Below, piece after piece: positions 1 to 5,527 of a DNA stretch of 5,527 nt. The notes beneath the pieces were generated by a model. It saw only the letters and a program-made list of their open reading frames with translations, had not been told where the DNA came from and made no database searches. Numbering within the stretch: position 1 is the stretch's first letter; each line of letters opens with the position of its first letter. The stretch is taken from the NCBI GenBank assembly GCA_045532715.1, contig JAZSGM010000167.1, positions 1 to 5,527 on the forward strand. The letters run 5' to 3'. The position numbers were made by a program, and so were the translations under genes. This DNA is from RGIG2041 sp045532715 (GTDB lineage Bacteria; Bacillota; Clostridia; UBA1381; UMGS1253).

Positions 1-2084
1 TTATCGTAGAGTCCCCATCCAAGGGGGACACCATAAAAAAATACCTCGGCTCCAGCTATAGCGTGGAGGCGTCGGTCGGTCATATCATTGATTTGCCGAA
101 AAGCCAGATGGGTATTGATATTCAAGACGATTTTGAGCCACATTATATTACCATCCGCGGCAAGGGTGAGATTCTCGGCAAGCTTCGTAAGCTTGCAAAG
201 GAAGCGGACCAGGTTCTGCTTGCAACGGACCCTGACCGCGAGGGGGAAGCCATCAGCTGGCATCTTGCGAATGCGCTCGGTCTTGCGCTGACGGATAAAA
301 ACCGTGTAACCTTTAACGAAATCACCAAGGATGCCGTGAAAAAGGCGGTAAAAATGCCGCGTGCAATTGACCAGAATCTTGTTGACGCGCAGCAGGCACG
401 TCGTGCATTGGACAGAGTTGTGGGTTATCAGCTCAGTCCGATTCTGTGGAAAAAGGTGAAGAAGGGGCTGTCTGCCGGTCGTGTACAGAGTGTGGCAACA
501 CGCCTGATTTGTGACCGTGAGGCGGAGATTGAAGCCTTTATTCCGCGTGAGTATTGGAGCATTACCGCATTTTTGCTGTTGGATGGCAGTAAAAAGAAGG
601 TGAAGGCAAGCTACTACGGTATAGACGGCAAAAAGCAGGAAATCGGTGATGAGCAGTCTGCAATGAAAATTGTAAACGATGTGACCGGTAAGCCGTTTGG
701 TGTGACGGATGTAAAGCAGACGGTAGCGCAGAAGAGTCCGGCACCGCCGTTTACAACCTCTACATTGCAGCAGGAGGCTTCGCGTAAAATCAATTTCCAG
801 GCAAGAAAGACCATGTCCACCGCACAGACACTTTATGAAGGTGTAAATGTGGCAGGTATGGGTAAGGTCGGTTTGATTACGTATATGCGTACCGATTCCG
901 TTCGTATTGCGGTTGAGGCGCAGGCGGCGGCGAAAAGCCTGATTTTAGAAAAGTATGGGGCTGCTTATGCACCGAAATCATTCAGGATGTATAAAACACG
1001 TAAAAATTCGCAGGATGCGCATGAAGCTATCCGTCCAGCGAATGTGGCATTGACCCCGGAGATGGTGAAGGGGTCGTTGACCAATGACCAGTATAAGCTC
1101 TACAAGCTGATCTGGGAGCGCTTTGTTGCAAGCCAGATGGAGAATGCGAAGGTTGAAAATACGACGGTGGAAATTCTGTGCGGTAAGCACAATTTCCGCG
1201 CAACCGGCACCACGGTTCTTTTTGACGGTTTTATGAAGGTTTATACAGAGGGAAGTGATGCGGAGAGCGAAAAGCAGACCGCACTGCCGCAGCTTGCAAA
1301 GGGCGATGCGCTGCGTTGCGACAGTATTGAGCCGGAACAGCACTTTACTGCGCCGCCGCCGCGCTATACGGAGGCTACCCTTGTAAAAGCACTCGAAGAA
1401 GAGGGCATCGGCAGACCGTCCACCTACGCGCCGACCATTACGACTATTTTAGCGCGCGGGTATGTGACACGCGAGAAAAAATCGCTGATTCCGACGGAGC
1501 TCGGCAAGGTGACAACAAAACTTTTAAAGGAAAATTTTGAAAATATAGTCGATGTGGAATTTACGGCAAATATGGAAACGCGTCTTGACGATGTCGAAAG
1601 CGGCGATGTGGCGTGGAAGCAGATTCTGCGTGATTTTTATCCGTCGTTTAAAGAAGAGCTTGACCGCGCGGAAAAGGAACTCGAGCACGTGAAAATCGCG
1701 GACGAGGTTTCGGATGTACAGTGCGAAAAGTGCGGCCGTATGATGGTTTATAAATTGGGACGCAGCGGTAAGTTCCTTGCCTGCCCGGGCTTTCCGGAGT
1801 GCAGAAATACAAAGTCGATTCGTGTGGAGGCCGGTGTGGCATGCCCGAAATGCGGCAAGCCGCTTTTGACAAAGCGTACACGTACGGGCAAGACCTACTA
1901 CGGCTGTGAGGATTATCAGAATTGTGACTTTATGACATGGGATACGCCGCTCAAGAGCCGCAGCTGTCCGAAGTGCGGTAAGGCACTGTTTACGAATATT
2001 TCCCGTGCAGGTCGTAAGACCGTTTGCCTGAATCCGGGCTGTGATTTCGAGGAAAGTGCGAAAAAAGGCGGTAGCAAAAAGTGA
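1..2084 (+). CDS. topA: DNA topoisomerase I (type IA), 5'-truncated by the window edge
   Basis: Relaxes negatively supercoiled DNA by passing strands through a transient single-strand break joined to a tyrosine. The reading frame is open from base 3 and already reads IVESPSKGDTIKKYLG, the start of the TOPRIM domain, so only a handful of N-terminal residues are missing; the GTG at 63 is an internal valine, not a start. About 693 residues are visible, close to the roughly 690 of the Bacillus enzyme. Numbering from base 3: TOPRIM Glu3 and the acidic triad Asp76/Asp78/Glu80 (DPDREGEA, from base 228) that binds Mg; SAGRVQSVATRL near 157-168; catalytic Tyr294 (base 882) with Arg296 in GLITYMRTDS; SQDAHEAIRP near 336-345; EEGIGRPSTYAPTITTIL near 466-483. 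Three C-terminal tetracysteine zinc modules lie at bases 1722-1802, 1842-1925 and 1965-2042, followed by a short Lys-rich tail. The stop overlaps the trmFO start. Identification is secure. Confidence 0.97.
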   Translation, partial: IVESPSKGDTIKKYLGSSYSVEASVGHIIDLPKSQMGIDIQDDFEPHYITIRGKGEILGKLRKLAKEADQVLLATDPDREGEAISWHLANALGLALTDKNRVTFNEITKDAVKKAVKMPRAIDQNLVDAQQARRALDRVVGYQLSPILWKKVKKGLSAGRVQSVATRLICDREAEIEAFIPREYWSITAFLLLDGSKKKVKASYYGIDGKKQEIGDEQSAMKIVNDVTGKPFGVTDVKQTVAQKSPAPPFTTSTLQQEASRKINFQARKTMSTAQTLYEGVNVAGMGKVGLITYMRTDSVRIAVEAQAAAKSLILEKYGAAYAPKSFRMYKTRKNSQDAHEAIRPANVALTPEMVKGSLTNDQYKLYKLIWERFVASQMENAKVENTTVEILCGKHNFRATGTTVLFDGFMKVYTEGSDAESEKQTALPQLAKGDALRCDSIEPEQHFTAPPPRYTEATLVKALEEEGIGRPSTYAPTITTILARGYVTREKKSLIPTELGKVTTKLLKENFENIVDVEFTANMETRLDDVESGDVAWKQILRDFYPSFKEELDRAEKELEHVKIADEVSDVQCEKCGRMMVYKLGRSGKFLACPGFPECRNTKSIRVEAGVACPKCGKPLLTKRTRTGKTYYGCEDYQNCDFMTWDTPLKSRSCPKCGKALFTNISRAGRKTVCLNPGCDFEESAKKGGSKK
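2065..2072 (+). promoter_or_regulatory. Ribosome binding site of trmFO
   Basis: AAGGCGGT, one mismatch from the AAGGAGGT consensus, lies inside the last codons of topA and 8 bases before the GTG at 2081. It supports this GTG as the start: the encoded protein then begins MKVKIIGAGLAG, with the Rossmann glycine motif right at the N-terminus, and the next methionine (residue 31) would remove that motif. Confidence 0.6.
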
Positions 2085-3394
2085 AGGTAAAGATTATCGG
2101 TGCAGGACTTGCCGGCTGTGAGGCAGCCTGGCAGCTTGCCAACAGAGGCGTAGAGGTTACGCTCTATGAAATGAAGCCCGAAAAGCGATCGGATGCGCAT
2201 CATTATGACCATTTCGCGGAGCTGGTGTGCAGCAATTCTCTGCGCTCCAATCAGCTTGCAAATGCTGTCGGGCTGCTTAAAGAAGAAATGCGCAGACTCA
2301 ATTCTCTGATTATGCGCTGTGCGGATGCAACTGCCGTACCGGCAGGCGGTGCCCTTGCAGTGGACCGCATCGGCTTTGGTGAGCTGGTGACAAAGCATAT
2401 CCGTGAACATAAGAATATAACAGTCGTGCCCGGTGAGGTTACGGCAATTGACACAAGTGTGCCGACGGTAATTGCCAGCGGGCCGCTGACCTCGGATGCG
2501 CTCAGTGAAGAGATTCAGCGGCTGACGGGGAGCGAATATCTGCATTTTTTTGATGCAGCAGCGCCGATGGTGACGAAAGAAAGTCTGGATATGGACAAGG
2601 CTTTTTTTGCAGCGCGCTACGACCGCGGTACGGCGGACTACATCAACTGTCCGATGAATAAAGAGCAGTATGAGGCGTTTTATACAGCGCTCGTCAGCGC
2701 CGAAACCGTGCAGCTGAAGTCCTTTGAAAACCTGAAGGTGTTTGAAGGCTGCATGCCGGTAGAAGTGATGGCATCGCGTGGTCATGATACCCTTTTGTTC
2801 GGACCGCTCAAGCCGGTCGGCATCACCAATCCGAAAACGGGTAAGGATGATTTTTATGCGGTTATTCAGCTCAGACAGGACAATGCGGCGGGTTCGCTTT
2901 ACAACATTGTCGGGTTTCAGACGCACCTGACCTTCGGTGAGCAAAAACGTGTGTTTTCGATGATTCCGGGACTGGAAAATGCGGAATTTGTGCGCTATGG
3001 TGTTATGCATAGAAATACATTTTTAAATTCGCCGAAGCTGTTGAATTTTGCCTATCAGCTGCGCGGGCAGCAGAATATCTTTTTTGCTGGTCAGATTACC
3101 GGCGTGGAAGGCTATGTAGAGTCGGCGGCGAGCGGCCTTATGGCAGGCATCAATATGGCGCGTTATCTGGCAAAGCAGCCGTTTGTGGATTTTACGCGCT
3201 ATACAGCCATCGGTGCTTTGGCGAACTATGTTTCCGATGAAAGCGTTGAAAAGTTCCAGCCGATGAATGTCAATTTCGGCATTATGGAGAATTTGGGTGA
3301 GCGCATAAGAAACAAACGTGAGCGTTACGAGAGAATTTCGGAACGTGCGCTTGAAAAGCTTGATGAAATCCGGGCGGAATTTTTAGCGGAATAA
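2081..3394 (+). CDS. trmFO: Methylenetetrahydrofolate-tRNA-(uracil-54-C5)-methyltransferase TrmFO
   Basis: A flavoprotein that makes 5-methyluridine at position 54 in the tRNA T loop, using methylenetetrahydrofolate as carbon donor and FADH2/NAD(P)H as reductant. It is the folate-based alternative to SAM-dependent TrmA and was formerly called Gid. The 437 residues match the usual family length of about 435. Visible: the FAD-binding Rossmann motif IIGAGLAGCEAAWQLA at residues 5-20; LVCSNSLRS with Cys50 and FEGCMPVEVMASRG with Cys224, which line up with the two catalytic cysteines known in the Bacillus enzyme (Cys53 and Cys226); FFAGQITGVEGYVESAASG near 334-352, the second FAD-contacting segment; and the typical end FQPMNVNFGIMENL near 392-405, followed by a charged helix. 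It starts on a GTG that overlaps the topA stop (GTGA), implying translational coupling and a shared transcript. topA-trmFO adjacency is common in Firmicutes. No key residue is missing. Confidence 0.97.
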   Translation: MKVKIIGAGLAGCEAAWQLANRGVEVTLYEMKPEKRSDAHHYDHFAELVCSNSLRSNQLANAVGLLKEEMRRLNSLIMRCADATAVPAGGALAVDRIGFGELVTKHIREHKNITVVPGEVTAIDTSVPTVIASGPLTSDALSEEIQRLTGSEYLHFFDAAAPMVTKESLDMDKAFFAARYDRGTADYINCPMNKEQYEAFYTALVSAETVQLKSFENLKVFEGCMPVEVMASRGHDTLLFGPLKPVGITNPKTGKDDFYAVIQLRQDNAAGSLYNIVGFQTHLTFGEQKRVFSMIPGLENAEFVRYGVMHRNTFLNSPKLLNFAYQLRGQQNIFFAGQITGVEGYVESAASGLMAGINMARYLAKQPFVDFTRYTAIGALANYVSDESVEKFQPMNVNFGIMENLGERIRNKRERYERISERALEKLDEIRAEFLAE

Positions 3395-3410
3395 CGCATA
3401 GGATACAACA

Positions 3411-3418
3411 GAGGTGAT
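3411..3418 (+). promoter_or_regulatory. Ribosome binding site of ddl; decides the start codon
   Basis: GAGGTGAT is an extended match to the 16S rRNA 3' end and sits 4 bases before the ATG at 3423. An in-frame GTG at 3414 lies within this SD and a second at 3420 is too close to it, so the ATG is the supported start. Confidence 0.75.
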
Positions 3419-3422
3419 TGTG

Positions 3423-4475
3423 ATGAAAAAACAGATTTGTGTGGTTTTTGGCGGTGCATCCACGGAAAACGTGGTTTCCTGCCGCTCGGCATATACGATT
3501 CTTTCCAACATCGACATGGAGCTTTATGACGTTCTTGCGGTCGGTATCACCATGGAAGGACAATGGTACTTATACGAGGGCGCATGGGAAAACATCCGCG
3601 ACAATCTTTGGGTTGGACCGCAGAACAGACGTGTAGTGCTCTCTGCGGCGCAAAAGTGCCTGTATGTTTTAGGGGACGGCACCTTTGATACTTTGCCGGT
3701 GGATGCAGTATTTCCGGTGCTGCACGGGAAAAACGGTGAGGATGGTACAATTCAGGGACTCTTTGAGCTTGCCAAGCTGCCGTATGTCGGCTGTGGCGTA
3801 CTCTCGAGTGCTGTTTCGATGGATAAGGTGTATACCAAGCTTTTGGTGGAAGGTCTCGGTGTTGCACAGGCACCGTATGTTTATGTGCAAAGTGCGCAGG
3901 AGGTCGAGGACTTCAAGGAGCAGATTTATGCGTTGCGTTTCCCGGTTTACGTGAAGGCAAGCCGCTCCGGCTCGTCCAAGGGTGTGTACAAGGTGGACAA
4001 TTACAGCCGTTTGAAGGCGGCTGTTGCCGAGGCACTGCACTATGACAGTAAGGTGCTCATTGAAGAAGGCATTAACGGTCGCGAGATTGAATGCGCAGTG
4101 TTCCAGAGTGGTGAAGAATACATTGCCTCTTATCCGGGTGAAATTCTGGCAGATGATATATTTTACAGCTTTGATGCCAAATACAACAATCCGCAATCCA
4201 AAACGGAAGTACAGCCGGATTTGCCGGAGGGCGTTGCGGAGGAAATCCGCACCGCGGCGCTTGCTATTTTCAAAAGACTGGACTGCCGCAGCCTTTCCAG
4301 AGTGGATTTCTTCGTGGAACAGGATACCAATCGCGTGATTTTTAACGAAATCAACACCCTGCCGGGCTTTACATCCATCAGTATGTATCCGATGATGATG
4401 CAGCAAGCGGGTATAGATATCAAAACGCTGGTCAACCGCTTTATTGCGGATGCACTGGACGGGATTAAGAGATAA
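3423..4475 (+). CDS. ddl: D-alanine--D-alanine ligase (ATP-grasp)
   Basis: Joins two D-alanines with ATP to give the dipeptide that MurF adds to the peptidoglycan precursor in the cytoplasm. The ATG at 3423 behind a strong SD gives 350 residues, a normal family length. Visible in order: VVFGGASTENVVS at 7-19 with Glu15 (E. coli DdlB Glu15); HGKNGEDGTIQG at 101-112; SMDK with Lys135 (DdlB Lys97); VKASRSGSSKG at 177-187 with Lys178 and Ser184 (DdlB Lys144, Ser150); the omega-loop FYSFDAKY with Tyr254 (DdlB Tyr216); RVD with Asp295, then NEIN with Glu309 and Asn311 for Mg/ATP; and TLPGFTSISMYPMM at 312-325. Tyr254, and Met321 where VanA has Arg, favour D-Ala-D-Ala over D-Ala-D-lactate. D-Ala-D-Ser activity is not fully excluded, but no van genes are nearby. 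Asn16, Ala179 and Lys186 depart from common consensus. It is probably the last gene of a topA-trmFO-ddl transcript; a terminator follows 21 bases after the stop. Confidence 0.95.
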   Translation: MKKQICVVFGGASTENVVSCRSAYTILSNIDMELYDVLAVGITMEGQWYLYEGAWENIRDNLWVGPQNRRVVLSAAQKCLYVLGDGTFDTLPVDAVFPVLHGKNGEDGTIQGLFELAKLPYVGCGVLSSAVSMDKVYTKLLVEGLGVAQAPYVYVQSAQEVEDFKEQIYALRFPVYVKASRSGSSKGVYKVDNYSRLKAAVAEALHYDSKVLIEEGINGREIECAVFQSGEEYIASYPGEILADDIFYSFDAKYNNPQSKTEVQPDLPEGVAEEIRTAALAIFKRLDCRSLSRVDFFVEQDTNRVIFNEINTLPGFTSISMYPMMMQQAGIDIKTLVNRFIADALDGIKR

Positions 4476-4496
4476 CCTATGGGTTCTTAAACATGC

Positions 4497-4521
4497 GGGC
4501 GACCATCTGGTCGCCCTTTTT
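4497..4521 (+). terminator. Intrinsic (Rho-independent) terminator after ddl
   Basis: GGGCGACC pairs perfectly with GGTCGCCC (4497-4504 with 4509-4516) around the loop ATCT, giving an 8-bp GC-rich stem followed at once by TTTTT (4517-4521). The opposite strand has no T-tract after the hairpin, so it acts only on + strand transcription, ending the topA-trmFO-ddl unit. Unusually, the T-tract directly touches the trmO Shine-Dalgarno, so the same element lies in, or just before, the leader of the next gene. Its sequence fit is strong; its efficiency is not known. Confidence 0.85.
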
Positions 4522-4527
4522 AGGAGA
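4522..4527 (+). promoter_or_regulatory. Ribosome binding site of trmO; decides the start codon
   Basis: AGGAGA begins on the base after the terminator T-tract and lies 6 bases before the ATG at 4534. The frame stays open upstream to 4444, but those codons would read through the end of ddl and the terminator hairpin and encode nothing family-like, so the ATG at 4534 is preferred. Confidence 0.75.
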
Positions 4528-4533
4528 ATACGG

Positions 4534-5220
4534 ATGAATGCGTTTACACTAAAGCCAATTGCATATATGAGAAATGCCTTTGCGGAAAAATTCGGCGTAC
4601 CGCGTCAGAGCGGACTTGCCCCGGAGCTGACGGGAGAAATTGTGTTCGAAAAGCCGTACAGAAACCGTGATGCATTCCGTGGATTAGAGGGATATTCACA
4701 CCTTTGGCTGATCTGGGGCTTCAGTGCGACCGTTGTCGAAGAATGGTCGCCGACGGTGCGTCCGCCGCGCCTCGGCGGAAACAAAAGAATGGGTGTGTTT
4801 GCGACGCGTTCCCCGTTTCGGCCGAATCCGATTGGTCTGTCCTGTGTAAAAATTGAAAAAATAGATTACGATGTATCAAACGGTCCGGTTTTGACAGTGT
4901 CCGGGGCGGATTTGATAGATGGAACACCGATTTACGATATAAAACCGTACTTGCCGTACGCAGACAGCTATCCGGATGCAAAGGCAGGTTTTGGCGGCGA
5001 AGCACTTTCGTATAAGCTGACGGTGGAATTTCCGCAAGTATTACTTTCAAAGGTAGCGCAGGAACACCGGGCGGCGCTTATATCCGTTTTGGAGCAGGAT
5101 CCGCGTCCGGCGTATCAAAAGGATGCAATGCGTGTGTATGGTTTTCGCTATGCAGATTATGAGATTAAATTTACGGTTGAAGAAACGGTTTTGCGTGTGT
5201 GCGAGGTGACTTGCCTATGA
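4534..5220 (+). CDS. trmO: tRNA (N6-threonylcarbamoyladenosine-37-N6)-methyltransferase TrmO (TsaA/YaeB family)
   Basis: By family knowledge this SAM-dependent enzyme methylates t6A37 to m6t6A37 next to the anticodon, known for threonine tRNAs in E. coli, and tunes decoding. From the ATG at 4534 it has 228 residues, close to the 235 of the E. coli protein. Visible: an N-terminal beta-barrel-type domain opening FTLKPIAYMRNAF (4-16); GLEGYSHLWLIWGF (50-63); the family signature RMGVFATRSPFRPNPIGLS (85-103), the core of the SAM/tRNA site; DLIDGTPIYDIKPYLPYAD (126-144); and a C-terminal domain with QDPRPAYQ (188-195), which the full-length bacterial type carries. It has no membrane segment or signal peptide and should be cytoplasmic. 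Its stop overlaps the mutY start (ATGA). It lies after a terminator, so its transcription needs read-through or a promoter inside the end of ddl. The family call is secure; substrate tRNA is inferred. Confidence 0.92.
   Translation: MNAFTLKPIAYMRNAFAEKFGVPRQSGLAPELTGEIVFEKPYRNRDAFRGLEGYSHLWLIWGFSATVVEEWSPTVRPPRLGGNKRMGVFATRSPFRPNPIGLSCVKIEKIDYDVSNGPVLTVSGADLIDGTPIYDIKPYLPYADSYPDAKAGFGGEALSYKLTVEFPQVLLSKVAQEHRAALISVLEQDPRPAYQKDAMRVYGFRYADYEIKFTVEETVLRVCEVTCL
5203..5209 (+). promoter_or_regulatory. Ribosome binding site of mutY
   Basis: GAGGTGA lies within the last codons of trmO, 7 bases before the ATG at 5217. It favours that ATG over the second in-frame ATG at 5229, and suggests mutY is translated by its own initiation as well as by coupling to trmO. 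Confidence 0.65.
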
Positions 5221-5527
5221 AAAAGGATATGAGTATTTTCAAAAAACTACCGGAGACATTGTTGCCGTGGTATCGGACGCATGCACGTGAATTGCCGTGG
5301 AGAAGGGATCGGGAGCCGTATCATGTCTGGGTATCGGAAATTATGCTGCAGCAGACGCGCGTGGAGGCGGTTGTCGGCTATTATCACCGCTTTTTAGAAG
5401 CACTGCCGGATATCCGGGCGCTTGCCGGTGCACCTGAAGCACAGCTTTTAAAGCTGTGGGAGGGGCTTGGATACTATAATCGTGTGCGCAATCTGCAAAA
5501 AGCAGCGCAGGTGATCTGCGAAAGCTA
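5217..5527 (+). CDS. mutY: A/G-specific adenine glycosylase MutY, 3'-truncated by the window edge
   Basis: A base-excision repair enzyme that removes adenine mispaired with 8-oxoguanine (or G), preventing G:C to T:A changes. Only the first 103 residues are visible. They include LPWY (16-19) and ELPWRRDREPYHVWVSEIML (25-44), in which Glu41 matches the catalytic Glu37 of E. coli MutY; QQTRVEAVVGYYHRFLEALP (45-64); and LLKLWEGLGYYNRVRNLQKA (77-96), with the Tyr-Tyr pair at 86-87 used in lesion recognition. PW and LQQTRV with the GLGYY segment separate it from endonuclease III, whose equivalent sequence differs. The helix-hairpin-helix, catalytic Asp, iron-sulfur cysteines and C-terminal NUDIX-like domain all lie beyond the edge, so their presence cannot be checked. 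It overlaps trmO by ATGA and is probably cotranscribed with it. Confidence 0.95.
   Translation, partial: MKKDMSIFKKLPETLLPWYRTHARELPWRRDREPYHVWVSEIMLQQTRVEAVVGYYHRFLEALPDIRALAGAPEAQLLKLWEGLGYYNRVRNLQKAAQVICES

Noticed and set aside
1916..3010. A 364-codon open frame on the - strand across the end of topA and much of trmFO.
   Set aside because: It lies wholly opposite two clearly conserved genes and its translation has no recognisable domain. Long antisense frames arise from codon bias.
3395..3422. The trmFO-ddl gap as a site for a promoter or terminator.
   Set aside because: Only 28 bases, with no hairpin, T-tract or promoter-like pair; it holds only the ddl SD.
4368..4396. A possible promoter for trmO inside ddl: TTTACA, 17 bases, GATGAT.
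   Set aside because: The -35 matches 5 of 6 and the spacing is ideal, but the -10 lacks the first T, there is no extended -10, and such matches occur by chance in coding DNA. Not supported without start-site mapping.
3669..4406. A 245-codon open frame on the - strand opposite ddl.
   Set aside because: It is antisense to a ligase with all catalytic motifs intact, shows no family motif, and is best explained as a codon-bias shadow.
3423..4475. A vancomycin-resistance-type ligase (VanA or VanG-like) instead of a housekeeping Ddl.
   Set aside because: Tyr254 in the omega loop and Met321 in place of the VanA Arg fit D-Ala-D-Ala ligases, and no vanH, vanX, vanT or vanR/S gene is in the window.
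4444..4533. An upstream extension of trmO starting inside ddl.
   Set aside because: It would translate the ddl end and terminator hairpin, lacks a good SD, and gives residues unlike the family start. The ATG at 4534 has an AGGAGA at the right distance.

Overview
The window is an ordinary, densely packed bacterial housekeeping segment with every gene on the + strand: the 3' part of topA (its first few codons lie outside the window), trmFO, a D-Ala-D-Ala ligase gene (ddl), trmO (the tsaA/yaeB family) and the 5' part of mutY. Gene content, Gram-positive-type TopA and Ddl sequences, folate-dependent TrmFO and strong AGGTGA-type Shine-Dalgarno sites point to a Firmicute, most likely a Clostridia member (Oscillospirales/Ruminococcaceae-like, about half G+C). 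That placement is inference and cannot be refined to genus from this sequence.

Layout. Positions 1-2084 encode DNA topoisomerase I up to its stop codon, including three tetracysteine zinc modules. trmFO starts on a GTG inside the topA stop codon (4-base GTGA overlap, 2081-2084). After a 28-base gap, ddl runs from 3423 to 4475 behind a strong SD. A compact intrinsic terminator at 4497-4521 closes this topA-trmFO-ddl unit. The terminator's T-tract runs straight into the SD of trmO (4534-5220). trmO overlaps mutY by an ATGA (5217-5220), and mutY runs off the right edge with 103 residues visible.

How the genes relate. There are two DNA-maintenance enzymes (TopA relaxes negative supercoils; MutY removes adenine mispaired with 8-oxoguanine), two tRNA-modification enzymes (TrmFO for m5U54 in the T loop; TrmO for m6t6A37 next to the anticodon), and one cell-wall precursor enzyme (Ddl). 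They look like co-transcribed housekeeping genes, not one pathway. topA-trmFO adjacency is a familiar Firmicute arrangement. The ddl-trmO-mutY continuation differs from the Bacillus order.

I found no mobile element, CRISPR array, RNA gene, defence system or convincing novel system. The most notable features are the terminator fused to the trmO leader, the local gene order, and a few non-consensus residues in otherwise conserved motifs of Ddl and TopA. There is no gene-free stretch longer than 60 bases.
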